Shown: one piece after another, positions 1 through 7,278 of the stretch
Layout: every line of letters begins with the position of its first letter
Numbering within the stretch: position 1 is the first letter of the stretch
NCBI GenBank assembly: GCA_003221985.1
Contig: QHUQ01000233.1
Location: forward strand, 1 to 8,058
Origin: Gemmatimonadota bacterium
GTDB taxonomy: Bacteria > Gemmatimonadota > Gemmatimonadetes > Gemmatimonadales > GWC2-71-9
Reading direction: 5' to 3'
DNA: 8,058 nucleotides
The notes under the pieces: model-generated
Database searches by the model: none
Seen by the model: the letters and a program-made list of their open reading frames with translations, nothing else
What the model was told of the DNA's origin: nothing
Position numbers and translations under genes: made by a program

Positions 1-1475
1 AGATCCAGCCTGCCGTCATTGTTCAAGTCCGCGAGCGCGGCGCCATACGAGAATCCCGGCGCCTCGAGACCCCATTCCCGGGTCCGATTGGTGAACGTCA
101 GATCCCCATTGTTGTGGAACAGGTAATTGGGTACCCGAATGCCCGGCAGCGCCTGAATGGTCTGCAGCTGTCGAGGGCTGGTTTTCGATCCCTCGGCGCG
201 GCGCAGTCGGAACATCGTGGTTTGATAGTCGTAGTCGGTTACCGCCTTCGGGTAGCCGTTCGTGATGAAGAGGTCCTTGGCGCCGTCATTGTCGACGTCG
301 CCGAACAGTGCGCTCCAGCTCCAATTCGTATACGCGACCCCGGCGAGGCGGGCGATGTCGCTGAACACCATGCCGCCCCCGCCCGCCCGGGTGACCCCAT
401 TGCTCAATTGCAGCGTGTTCTGGGTGTAGCCTCCCTGAAAACGGTGGCGCCGGCGGTCCAGGTCGGCCGCATTCGTAACTACGCCGCTCGTCCGTTTCCG
501 CCCCGGGAGATCTTCCGGCATCATGTCCGTCTGCATGATGTCGGGCCAGCCGTCGTTATTGAAATCGGCGACGTCGATCCCCATGCCGGCAAAGCTCGTG
601 TGCTTGAGCCAATCGCGTGTTTTGTCCGCAAACGTGCCGTCGCGGTTGTTGATGTAGAGCACGTCTTCGGCCACATCGTCGTTCGAGAGATACAGGTCCG
701 GCCAGCCATCCCGGTTGAAGTCGCTCACCACGACACCGAGTCCGAACTGGGCGTCGTTCGAGATCCCTGCCTGCTGCGAGACGTCGGTAAAGGTCCCGTC
801 GCCGTTGTTGCGGTACAGCTTGTCGGATCCCTCGACACCGTGGTGCCGGATGCCGGCGGGATGGATTTCGAGCTGGCTGCGCTCGAAATCCCGCGGCGAG
901 TTGCCGAGGAGAAAGAGGTCGAGGTCGCCGTCCCGATCATAGTCGAAGAAGACGGCGTGCGTGGTGAAACCGGAATCATCGATGTGATATTGCGCCGCGG
1001 AGTCGGTGAAGGTGCGGTTGCCGTTATTGATGAACAACAGATTCCGGCGCTGCTCGGGTGTCGACCAGGGTGGGCCGGACACCGAGAGATAGATGTCGAC
1101 GTAGCCGTCGTTGTTGATGTCCACGGTGCTCACACCACTGATCCAGCCATGCGTCGCGACACCTGCAGCCCGCGTGATGTCCTCGAACCGCATGTCGCCT
1201 GTGTTGAGGTAGAGGCGACTCGAGACCATGTTGCCGGCCAGGAAGATGTCCGGCAGGCCGTCGTTGTCGATGTCGGCGACCGCGACGCCGGCGCCGTTGT
1301 AGACGTAGGGATTCGTCAGCACGTTCACGGAATCGCTGACGGTGATGGTATTGGCGAACGTGATTCCGGTTTGGCGCGGCGTGAGCAGCTTGAAGAGCGG
1401 GGCACCGCGCTGTTCAGCGGGACGGCAACCAGCCAGCAGCAGAATCGTAAGCGCGCGGAGGAGTCGTGCTCTCAT
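1..1475 (-). CDS. FG-GAP/VCBS repeat lipoprotein, CRTAC1-like (3' end beyond window)
   Basis: The minus-strand frame is open from ATG 1475-1473 to the left edge, about 491 codons, so the C-terminus is missing. The N-terminus is a lipoprotein signal with lipobox LAGC and Cys17, so the protein is probably anchored in a membrane on the periplasmic or outer face. Seven calcium-binding DxDxDGxxD-type loops are visible, for example DIDNDGLPD (68-76), DINNDGYVD (119-127), DYDRDGDLD (178-186), DFNRDGWPD (252-260) and DFNNDGWPD (304-312), with two more near residues 390 and 485. These are FG-GAP/VCBS repeats that build an integrin-like beta-propeller. The segment NWSWSALFGDVDNDGAKD followed by FITNGYPK resembles the long (about 1,000-residue) VCBS family that usually carries an ASPIC/UnbV domain farther on; that half would lie outside the window. 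The start overlaps the upstream stop as ATGA (1475-1472), which suggests translational coupling. Ligand and function are unknown. Confidence 0.9.
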   Translation of the reverse strand, partial: MRARLLRALTILLLAGCRPAEQRGAPLFKLLTPRQTGITFANTITVSDSVNVLTNPYVYNGAGVAVADIDNDGLPDIFLAGNMVSSRLYLNTGDMRFEDITRAAGVATHGWISGVSTVDINNDGYVDIYLSVSGPPWSTPEQRRNLLFINNGNRTFTDSAAQYHIDDSGFTTHAVFFDYDRDGDLDLFLLGNSPRDFERSQLEIHPAGIRHHGVEGSDKLYRNNGDGTFTDVSQQAGISNDAQFGLGVVVSDFNRDGWPDLYLSNDDVAEDVLYINNRDGTFADKTRDWLKHTSFAGMGIDVADFNNDGWPDIMQTDMMPEDLPGRKRTSGVVTNAADLDRRRHRFQGGYTQNTLQLSNGVTRAGGGGMVFSDIARLAGVAYTNWSWSALFGDVDNDGAKDLFITNGYPKAVTDYDYQTTMFRLRRAEGSKTSPRQLQTIQALPGIRVPNYLFHNNGDLTFTNRTREWGLEAPGFSYGAALADLNNDGRLD

Positions 1476-3604
1476 TCAGGGCGACGCGTGTTGTACTCCG
1501 CGACGTAGCGCCGATGCGCCGCGTCATCCGGATAATGCAGCTCGGCGCCGTAGGGGTAGTGCGTCGCCGCATGGAATGGCAACGGCTCCACGGTCTGTCC
1601 CGCCGCGGTGTGCAGGTCGGCATCCTTCATCCACGCGACGTTGTACAGCAGGAAGTCCCGCTTCCAGCCCGCAGGTAGAGCCGGCGTCGCGGACTCGGCA
1701 AACTCGAGCGACATCTCGTCACCCGAGGCGATGATCACGCTCTGGTCGTCGGCCGCGGCGAGTAGCGGCAGCACGTCGCCGTAGCGCGTGAAGTGGCCGC
1801 GGACCGGCAGCCACGGCGACTCTTTGGACACCTGGGAATAGTCGAACCAGAACGGCCCGTAGCGCCCACCCTTCCGGAAGACCCGCGACCAGCCGCGCGC
1901 GTGCAGATAGGCGGCCACCGGCGCTAGTCGGGTAATGGTCAACGGTGCCGCATCAGCGCCCAGGGACAAAAAAACGTGATCCCAGTAGATCTCCATGTTC
2001 GTCCGGATGCGCACATGGCGATCGCCCGAGAGCCACTTACCCGACATATCGACAATTATCGATTTGTCCTTCCCGGCGGGGAACGTGAGGTTCGCGACGG
2101 TGCGCCACTGGCCGGTGGCGTCGCGCACCTGCACGAAGGGCCGGACAATCTGAACGGCCCTGCCCTGAGCCACCGCCGCGTTGATGCTCGCGTCCGTCGG
2201 GAACAGCCAGCCCTGGAGGAAGAGACGGACCTCGCGGGCGTCGGGCAGTGACCCGAAGTCGAGGATCAGGTCGTGCGTCTGTGTCACGCCCTGGTATTTG
2301 CCGGGCGTGAGCCCGCCCACATAGTCATCATCCTTCGCGCGCAGCTGCGGCAGCAGATCTCTGCCGCGCTCGTCTGAGGCTGAGATCGGCAGGTATTTCC
2401 TTGGCACTTGATGAATCGCGAGCTGGCCCGCTGCGGGTGAGCCGGGTGGGACGAAGCTCTCGTCCACGAAAACGTCGACCGAGTCGGGATGATCGACCGC
2501 CAGCAGCTCGAGCTGATCGACGTAGGCAACTTCCCACAGCTCTTCGGTGAGTTGCATGCGGTAACGGCCATCGGCCGGCTTCAGCCGGTCGCCGGGAATG
2601 CGGAAGTACTCGACTGCTGCCTGGGGCGGGCCGTAGATCGTCTTCTCTCCCGCCATGATGCCGAGCGGCATGCCGAGGGCGCTGGCCCAGGTCACGTCGG
2701 TGAGGAAGCGGTAGGCTTGGCCGTCCCACGTATAAAGGAAGGTGCAGGAGCCTTTCAGCACCTGTTGTTCCAGCATGGATTGGCTGACGGGATAGTAGAA
2801 GCTCTGCGGCACGCCGTTGGTCCAGACGACGCGCAGCACGTCTGCCTTGAGCTGATTGCCCAACCCGAAATGCATCACCGGCTGGTCGACCGTTCGCATC
2901 TGGTACAGGTCACCGGCGCGCAGCTCGAGGCGCGAACCGATGCCGAACGTGTTGTTCTTGCCGCTGCCGTCCCTCAATGCCACGAGGCCGACGTTGACGA
3001 ACTGATTCGCGTTGCCGCCGTCGTTGCGCAACACCCGCACTCGGCCATCGAGCCCGACGACTACCAGGTCGAGATCGCCGTCGTTGTCGTAGTCGAAGCT
3101 CAGCAAGCGACGCGCGGGCGTGCCTTTCACCGCCACCGGAAGCAGGGCGCTCTTGTCGGTGAAGTGCCCCTTCTCGTCGTTGTGAAGCAGAGTCAAGCCG
3201 CCTGAGCCGGACGTGATGAGGTCGAGCCAGCCGTCGTTGTCGAAGTCAAAGAACAGCGCGTCGGACACGTCGGCACGAGGCCCGTCGGCACGGGAGTCGC
3301 GCGTAAAGTTGCCGGAGCCGTCGTTCCGGTAGAACCCGCTCGCGAAGAGGTCGAGAAAACCATCGTTGTCATAATCAGCCGCGCTGAGCGCCGTAGGACG
3401 GTGGAGGTTGGCGAGGTTGTGAAGGGTTTGGAAGCGCCCTTCTTCCAATCCTCGGTAGAAAGTCACCACACCGTTGTCTTCTACGATCAAGTCGGTGCGC
3501 GCATCGCCGTCAAAATCCCCGAAAACCGCGTGCGATGCTCCGGCTGCGATCGTCTGCTGCGTGAACGAGCCGTCGCCGTTGTTGCGGTACAGACGCCCCG
3601 CCAC
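1472..3604 (-). CDS. FG-GAP repeat protein with ASPIC/UnbV domain and long C-terminal region; likely 3' part of a frameshifted TPR fusion
   Basis: From the first in-frame start (GTG 3604) the product has 710 residues. It carries calcium loops DFDGDARTD (30-38), DYDNDGFLD (77-85), DFDNDGWLD (120-128) and DYDNDGDLD (171-179). An ASPIC/UnbV-type segment follows at about 205-275, with FGIGSRLELRAGD, HFGLGNQ and VVWTNGVPQ, then about 430 residues of C-terminal region (from GSCTFLYTWDGQAYRFLTDV) without a domain I can name. GTG 3604 is probably not the true start: it cuts a repeat. The same frame stays open back to a TAG at 3901-3899 and encodes another good loop, DLDHDGDLD, and LDVFAAGALFHNKGDD just upstream, but contains no ATG, GTG or TTG there. 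Propeller sequence in this frame begins near 3745, where the TPR frame loses sense. The best reading is the C-terminal part of a TPR + FG-GAP + ASPIC protein. No signal peptide is seen on this segment; export would depend on the upstream lipoprotein signal. Ends in ATGA overlap with the next gene. Confidence 0.85.
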   Translation of the reverse strand: MAGRLYRNNGDGSFTQQTIAAGASHAVFGDFDGDARTDLIVEDNGVVTFYRGLEEGRFQTLHNLANLHRPTALSAADYDNDGFLDLFASGFYRNDGSGNFTRDSRADGPRADVSDALFFDFDNDGWLDLITSGSGGLTLLHNDEKGHFTDKSALLPVAVKGTPARRLLSFDYDNDGDLDLVVVGLDGRVRVLRNDGGNANQFVNVGLVALRDGSGKNNTFGIGSRLELRAGDLYQMRTVDQPVMHFGLGNQLKADVLRVVWTNGVPQSFYYPVSQSMLEQQVLKGSCTFLYTWDGQAYRFLTDVTWASALGMPLGIMAGEKTIYGPPQAAVEYFRIPGDRLKPADGRYRMQLTEELWEVAYVDQLELLAVDHPDSVDVFVDESFVPPGSPAAGQLAIHQVPRKYLPISASDERGRDLLPQLRAKDDDYVGGLTPGKYQGVTQTHDLILDFGSLPDAREVRLFLQGWLFPTDASINAAVAQGRAVQIVRPFVQVRDATGQWRTVANLTFPAGKDKSIIVDMSGKWLSGDRHVRIRTNMEIYWDHVFLSLGADAAPLTITRLAPVAAYLHARGWSRVFRKGGRYGPFWFDYSQVSKESPWLPVRGHFTRYGDVLPLLAAADDQSVIIASGDEMSLEFAESATPALPAGWKRDFLLYNVAWMKDADLHTAAGQTVEPLPFHAATHYPYGAELHYPDDAAHRRYVAEYNTRRPE

Positions 3605-3707
3605 GAAGAGGTCGAGGTCCCCGTCGTGATCGAGATCGGCGAAGAACGCGGCGCCGCTCGTGGAATCGCTGATTGCGGATGTGCGGGAGAATGTATCGTC
3701 GCCCTTA

Positions 3708-4484
3708 TTATGGAAGAGAGCGCCGGCCGCGAAGACGTCGAGACGTGAGGGCGAGCCGGGCGCTGAACGTGAGGATCGGATAACCCGGTGGCGTTCCGGT
3801 TGGGCCGCGCAGCTCGGCCATGCTGGCTTGATAGATGGGCGTTGTCTCGAGCACGGCTTGGGCGCGCGCCAGTGAGGCTGGGGCCGGGTTTGCCACGGCT
3901 ACCGCGAAGGCGCGCTGCGCCTGCATTGGTAGCGTCGGGAGTCGTTGCCGCAGCAGCTCGAGCTGGTCGCGCGCCTCGACCACTTTGCCCGAATCGAGCA
4001 GTGCCTCCGCGTACGCGAGCCGTGCCGCGACGTTCGCTGGCGCCGCTTCGACCAAGCGCCCCCATGCCTGCAGCGCGTAGAGCGTCTTCAGATGCCGCGG
4101 CGATTGCTGCAGCGATGCTTCTAGCGTGCGGCGTGCCGCGTTGCTATCGCCACTGAGTCTTTGCGCCGTGGCTTGGAGCAAGCGGATGTCGGGATCGTCG
4201 GGAGCGAGCTTCACTGCCCGGTCAATTTCACGCCGGGCATCGGTATACCGGCCCAGCCGCAGGTACACGAGACCAAGGTTGGCGTAACCTGACGGTTCCT
4301 CCGGCGCAAGACGAATCAGCTTGACGAATTCGTTCGACGCCTCTTCTAGACGGTTTTCTTCGACGTACGCGAGGCCGAGCGTACGGGCGGTGAGGATGGC
4401 GCCGGCGTCGGCGGGATTCTGCTGCTGCTTGCGGCAGCCGAGCAGCAGGAGGATACCGATCGCGCAAAAGGAAACGCGGGACAT
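3708..4484 (-). CDS. TPR lipoprotein; likely N-terminal part of the frameshifted TPR/FG-GAP protein
   Basis: The start at ATG 4484 gives 258 residues and a clean lipoprotein signal: a hydrophobic core ILLLLGC with lipobox LLGC and Cys17. A longer frame back to 4682 was rejected because it would bury this signal. Tetratricopeptide repeats are visible at about 30-62 (LGLAYVEENRLEEASNEF), 65-97 (YANLGLVYLRLGRYTDAR) and 98-131 (LLQATAQRLSGDSNAARRTL), with more helical TPR-like sequence at 150-185. TPRs usually mediate protein-protein contacts. The sequence is coherent up to GTPPGYPILTFSARLALTS (about 231-248), then becomes arginine-rich (RRLRGRRSLP) and stops, while the next frame takes up the propeller sequence. 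This is the expected look of a frameshift at about 3740-3747: one base extra, or two bases mod 3 lost, relative to an intact fusion. First gene of the leftward block, divergent from the gene at 4533. No strong Shine-Dalgarno is seen close to the ATG. Confidence 0.8.
   Translation of the reverse strand: MSRVSFCAIGILLLLGCRKQQQNPADAGAILTARTLGLAYVEENRLEEASNEFVKLIRLAPEEPSGYANLGLVYLRLGRYTDARREIDRAVKLAPDDPDIRLLQATAQRLSGDSNAARRTLEASLQQSPRHLKTLYALQAWGRLVEAAPANVAARLAYAEALLDSGKVVEARDQLELLRQRLPTLPMQAQRAFAVAVANPAPASLARAQAVLETTPIYQASMAELRGPTGTPPGYPILTFSARLALTSRRLRGRRSLP
3735..3755 (-). other. Apparent frameshift joining TPR and FG-GAP frames
   Basis: Reading leftward, the TPR frame makes sense to about 3744 (ALTSR) and the next frame makes sense from about 3745-3740 onward (RLDVFAAG). 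Between the TAG at 3901-3899 and GTG 3604 the propeller frame has no start codon, so an independent gene start is unlikely. The shift is +1 in the reading direction. No slippery homopolymer marks the site, which argues against simple programmed slippage. A small deletion, a point indel or an assembly error are the alternatives. Confidence 0.6.
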
Positions 4485-4532
4485 GGGCAGGGAAGCTAAC
4501 GCTCCCGTGCCGGGCCGGATATCGTTTACGCC
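4485..4532. promoter_or_regulatory. Short divergent intergenic region
   Basis: These 48 bases lie between two divergent start codons (TPR lipoprotein at 4484 minus, UnbV-like protein at 4533 plus). Promoters for both operons should lie here or extend into the opposing 5' coding ends. I see no convincing -35/-10 pair and no strong Shine-Dalgarno before either start. The regulatory role is inferred from gene orientation only. Confidence 0.35.
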
Positions 4533-5912
4533 ATGCGTCGTCTGGTGGTGATCCTCACGTTCGTGTGCGCCATCGGCGCGGTTGTGGTGCTCAATGGTCG
4601 CGCCGCGGGGAGTGTGTCGAGCGGGAGGGCGAGCATCCAGCTCCGCGACGTCGCGCAGGCGAGCGGGATCGACTTCGTGCATCAGTCACCGACCCTCGAC
4701 CTCAAGGTCCAGCACATCGCCGCCCACATCGCCGCGCTCGGCGCGTGCGTCTCCGTTGCGGACGTGAACAACGACAACTGGCCCGATCTCTACTTCACCT
4801 CGTCGCGCTTCGGCGCGGCCAGCGCGCTGTACCTGAACCAGAAGGACGGCACATTCCGCGACGTCGCGGCGGAGGCGGGGGTGGCGCTGCTCAATCGTCC
4901 CGGCGAGGGCGTGTCGATGGGCGCGGTCTGGGGCGATTACGACAACGACGGCTTCGAAGATCTCTTCGTCTACAAGTGGGGTTACCCGCAGCTGCTCCAC
5001 AACCTCGGCAACGGCAAATTCGCGGACGTCACGGAGCAGGCCGGCTTGAGACACTGGATGAATTCCAACGGGGCGGTCTGGCTCGACTTCGATCGCGACG
5101 GCCTGCTCGACCTCTACGTCACCGGCTACTTCCGCTCCGACATCGATTTCTGGCACTTGCGCACCACTCGCATCATGCAGCAGAGCTGGGAATTCGCCAC
5201 CAACGGCGGCAAGAATCTGCTGTTCAAGAATCTCGGCAAGGGCCGCTTCGCCGACGTGACCGACTCGATGGGCGTGGGCAGCACGCGCTGGACGCTGGCG
5301 GCGGCCGCGGCCGACTTCAACGACGACGGCTGGCCCGACCTCTATCTCGCCAACGACTACGGGCCGGAGGAGCTGTTCCTGAACCGTGCGGGGAAGCGGT
5401 TCGAGCTGGCGCGCGCCGGGCTCGAGGACGATTCCAAGAGCGGCATGGCGGTCGCGGTGGGGGACGTGTACAACCGCGGCGAGCACGACGTATTCGTCAC
5501 CAACATCTCGGAGAAGGGCTTTCTGTTTCAGGGCAACAACCTGCGCCTCAACTTTCTCAAACAGCTGGGCCGGTTCGACGAAGTCGCGAGCGGCGTCGTC
5601 GCCGACGCGGGGTGGGCGTGGGGCGCGCAGTTCGGCGACCTGAACAACGACGGGCTGCTCGATCTCGTCGTGGCGAACGGCTTCATCTCGGGCGACTCGA
5701 CGCGCGACTACTGGTACGCGATGTCCAAGATCGCCGGCGCCCAGGGCAACATCTTCGAGGACGCGAAGAACTGGCCGCCGATCGGCGGCGCGAGCCTGTC
5801 GGGGTACGAGCGCTCGCGCGTGCTGCTGAACACCGGTTCGGGAGGGTTCGTGGATGTTGCCGAGGAGGCGTCGGCACGCGCAGCAATCGCAGCGCGATCG
5901 GCGCCGAGGTGA
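4533..5912 (+). CDS. Secreted CRTAC1/UnbV-like FG-GAP protein, C-terminal domain lost out of frame
   Basis: The ATG at 4533 opens a 459-residue product. Residues 5-20 (VVILTFVCAIGAVVVL) form a signal peptide or signal anchor, so export is expected. RDVAQASGIDFVHQS (38-52) is the usual entry sequence of CRTAC1-type propellers. Calcium loops follow: DVNNDNWPD (77-85), DYDNDGFED (135-143), DFDRDGLLD (185-193), DFNDDGWPD (261-269) and DLNNDGLLD (369-377), plus a degenerate DVYNRGEHD (311-319). Homology to the family runs to GGFVDVAEEA (about 437-446). The last 13 residues are alanine/arginine-rich and out of frame, ending at TGA 5910-5912. The ASPIC/UnbV domain that should complete the protein is encoded immediately after in another frame (to 6112), so the gene appears broken by an internal deletion. 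The gene is followed by an UnbU-like membrane protein, matching the UnbV-UnbU pairing known from enediyne clusters and many soil genomes. Function is not established. Confidence 0.85.
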   Translation: MRRLVVILTFVCAIGAVVVLNGRAAGSVSSGRASIQLRDVAQASGIDFVHQSPTLDLKVQHIAAHIAALGACVSVADVNNDNWPDLYFTSSRFGAASALYLNQKDGTFRDVAAEAGVALLNRPGEGVSMGAVWGDYDNDGFEDLFVYKWGYPQLLHNLGNGKFADVTEQAGLRHWMNSNGAVWLDFDRDGLLDLYVTGYFRSDIDFWHLRTTRIMQQSWEFATNGGKNLLFKNLGKGRFADVTDSMGVGSTRWTLAAAAADFNDDGWPDLYLANDYGPEELFLNRAGKRFELARAGLEDDSKSGMAVAVGDVYNRGEHDVFVTNISEKGFLFQGNNLRLNFLKQLGRFDEVASGVVADAGWAWGAQFGDLNNDGLLDLVVANGFISGDSTRDYWYAMSKIAGAQGNIFEDAKNWPPIGGASLSGYERSRVLLNTGSGGFVDVAEEASARAAIAARSAPR

Positions 5913-6112
5913 CCGTCGAGCTCGGCTCGGCGCGGCAGCGGCAGGTTGTCGATGGCGGGATGGGATTTTGCAGCCAAAACGATCGCCGACTGCATTTCGG
6001 GTTGGGGAACCAGCGCCTCGGGCGTGTGACGATCCGTTGGCCGTCCGGCACGGAGCAGGTACTCGCTGGGTTGGCCATCGACCAGCTGCATGTGATCACT
6101 GAACCGTATTGA
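5873..6112 (+). pseudogene. ASPIC/UnbV C-terminal domain, out of frame with its propeller
   Basis: In the frame ending at TGA 6110-6112 about 79 codons read as a near-complete ASPIC/UnbV domain: GTRSNRSAIGAEVTVELGS, then GGMGFCSQNDRRLHFGLGN, then VTIRWPSGTEQVLAGLAIDQ. Hallmarks are the N-x-S-x-IGA opening, HFGLG, and WPSG near the end. This frame is -1 relative to the propeller gene that began at 4533, and upstream of 5873 it reads as arginine-rich shadow sequence. Family members normally have one more propeller repeat and a short linker (roughly 50-70 residues, from memory of the family) between DVAEEAG and this domain. That stretch is absent, so a deletion of 3n+1 bases near 5866-5876 is the simplest explanation. 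The stop overlaps the TTG start of the next gene, showing that this was the genuine end of the upstream gene. Confidence 0.7.
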
Positions 6113-6939
6113 AACCTCTCGACCCCAAATACCTGATCGTCTTTCTCATCACGCTGGTGCTCGTGGTGGGCGAGGCGCGCTACAGCATCCTCGGTGGCTA
6201 CGACCGGCTCGCGACGACGCTGGGCGTCTGCATGGCGACGGAGATCATCCTGTCGTGGTGGCTGCGGGGGCGTGTCGCGAACGTCGCGAGCGCCTACATC
6301 ACGGGGATTAGCCTGGCGCTGCTGATCAAGCCGCAGGCCAACATTCTCTGGCCGTTTGCGCTGGGCGCCTTCATCGCCATCGCGTCCAAATACGTTCTCA
6401 CCTATCGCGGCCGGCATTTGTGGAACCCCAGCAATTTTGCGATCGCGCTACTGGTGCTCCTCGCCTCCGATTCCGTCGCGATTCTCAGCCATCAGTGGGG
6501 GAACGACATCCGGATCAATCTCGTGATCTGGGCGTTCGGATTGGCGGTGGCGTGGCGCGCGCGGGTCTTGCACGTGACGCTGACGTATGTCGCCTGCTTC
6601 GTGGTGCTGGCGGTGCTGCGCAACCTGATCGTGGGTGGGCCGCTGCTCGCCGAGTTGGCGCCGATTACGGGGCCGATGTATCAGCTGTTCGTATTTTTCA
6701 TGGTGACTGATCCACGCACCACGGTGAGCACGAAGCGCGGGCGGATCATCGTCGTGGCGATCGTAGCGCTGGTCGAGTCGCTGATTCGTCTTGCCGGCGA
6801 CTTCCAGATCCCGTTGTTGCGGCCGTTCTACGTATCGCCGCCGCTGCTCGCGCTCGCGTTTGTCGGGCCGGTGGCGATGTGGCTGGACTTACGTCGGACG
6901 GCCGGTCCGGCGCCAGCGCCGGTTGCAGTCTCTGTGTGA
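6109..6939 (+). CDS. UnbU-like / RnfD-NqrB family polytopic membrane protein
   Basis: The product has 276 residues and roughly eight to ten hydrophobic segments, for example 8-24, 35-52, 78-97, 107-125, 136-150, 153-169, the FVFFMVTDP region, and two near the C-terminus. It resembles the NQR2/RnfD/RnfE membrane family: a GKH/NP-like element (RGRHLWNPSNFAIALLVLL) and the conserved GPMYQLFVFFMVTDPRTT loop followed by KRGR. In true NqrB/RnfD these proteins carry covalent FMN on a Thr in an SGAT-type motif. I see no such motif here, so it fits the UnbU-type relatives better than a working Rnf subunit, and no other Rnf/Nqr subunit is nearby. The TTG start (6109-6111) overlaps the upstream TGA as TTGA, implying translational coupling to the UnbV-like gene. 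It probably acts in the inner membrane with the secreted UnbV-like protein; the actual reaction is unknown. Confidence 0.8.
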   Translation: MKPLDPKYLIVFLITLVLVVGEARYSILGGYDRLATTLGVCMATEIILSWWLRGRVANVASAYITGISLALLIKPQANILWPFALGAFIAIASKYVLTYRGRHLWNPSNFAIALLVLLASDSVAILSHQWGNDIRINLVIWAFGLAVAWRARVLHVTLTYVACFVVLAVLRNLIVGGPLLAELAPITGPMYQLFVFFMVTDPRTTVSTKRGRIIVVAIVALVESLIRLAGDFQIPLLRPFYVSPPLLALAFVGPVAMWLDLRRTAGPAPAPVAVSV

Positions 6940-6942
6940 CCC

Positions 6943-7278
6943 ATGCCGTCCAGCAAGAGCTACCGCGATTTCGTCGTCGAGCAGTTGGGGCGTGTGGTGC
7001 CGCAAGTGCGCGCGCGCAGCATGTTTGGTGGCTTCGGGATCTATTCCGGCGAGCTCTTCTTTGCGCTGATTGCGAACAACGTTCTCTACTTCAAGGTCGA
7101 CGATGTGAATCGTGGCGACTATGAGGCGCGGGGGATGGGGCCGTTCCGCCCGTATGGGGACGATCGCGACACGATGCAGTATTACGAGGTACCGGCTGAC
7201 CTGCTCGAGGATGCCGAGGAGCTGGGCGCGTGGGCCGAGAAGGCCATAGGAGCCGCCCGCCGAAAGAAGAAGAAGTGA
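6943..7278 (+). CDS. TfoX/Sxy N-terminal domain protein
   Basis: This is a 111-residue soluble protein matching the TfoX N-terminal domain over about residues 6-95. Signatures are RSMFGGFGIYSGELFFALI (25-43), NNVLYFKVDD (45-54), then GMGPFRPYG and a YYEVPADLLED segment. In E. coli and Haemophilus, Sxy/TfoX is a competence activator working with CRP, but it has an additional C-terminal domain that is absent here. Stand-alone N-domain proteins are common in soil bacteria and their role is not established, so competence should not be assumed. The tail is lysine-rich (RRKKKK). The ATG lies three bases after the stop of the UnbU-like gene, so co-transcription is plausible, though functional linkage is not. 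Directly after its stop codon the sequence turns into integrase remnant. Confidence 0.87.
   Translation: MPSSKSYRDFVVEQLGRVVPQVRARSMFGGFGIYSGELFFALIANNVLYFKVDDVNRGDYEARGMGPFRPYGDDRDTMQYYEVPADLLEDAEELGAWAEKAIGAARRKKKK

Noticed and set aside
114..1508. Long plus-strand open frame of 464 codons
   Set aside because: It is antisense to the FG-GAP lipoprotein. Its repeated valine/isoleucine/glutamate-rich pattern is the reverse complement of calcium-loop codons, and the minus strand gives a lipobox and clean repeats.
1..3700. Recurrent gtcgttgtcg-like DNA words that look like an interspersed repeat
   Set aside because: They are spaced at propeller-repeat distance and encode DNDG-type loops on the minus strand, so they reflect protein repeats and not a DNA element or CRISPR array.
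4485..4682. Longer N-terminus for the TPR protein starting at 4682
   Set aside because: It would overlap the divergent gene by 150 bases and place the lipoprotein signal and lipobox in the middle of the protein.
4686..5486. Minus-strand open frame of 266 codons
   Set aside because: It is antisense to the propeller gene, with no recognisable domain and the same shadow composition as other antisense frames of calcium-loop repeats.
4565..5870. Plus-strand open frame of arginine-rich sequence overlapping the UnbV-like gene
   Set aside because: The composition (runs of R and Q) is typical of an out-of-frame reading of GC-rich coding DNA. Only its last 79 codons, after 5873, are real ASPIC domain.
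4533..6939. Part of an enediyne biosynthetic cluster
   Set aside because: UnbV/UnbU-like proteins alone are widespread, and no iterative polyketide synthase, thioesterase or other enediyne cassette gene is present in the window.
6109..6939. Subunit D of an Rnf or Nqr electron transport complex
   Set aside because: No other Rnf/Nqr subunits are nearby and no SGAT-type flavin attachment motif is visible; the UnbV-coupled arrangement fits an UnbU-like protein better.
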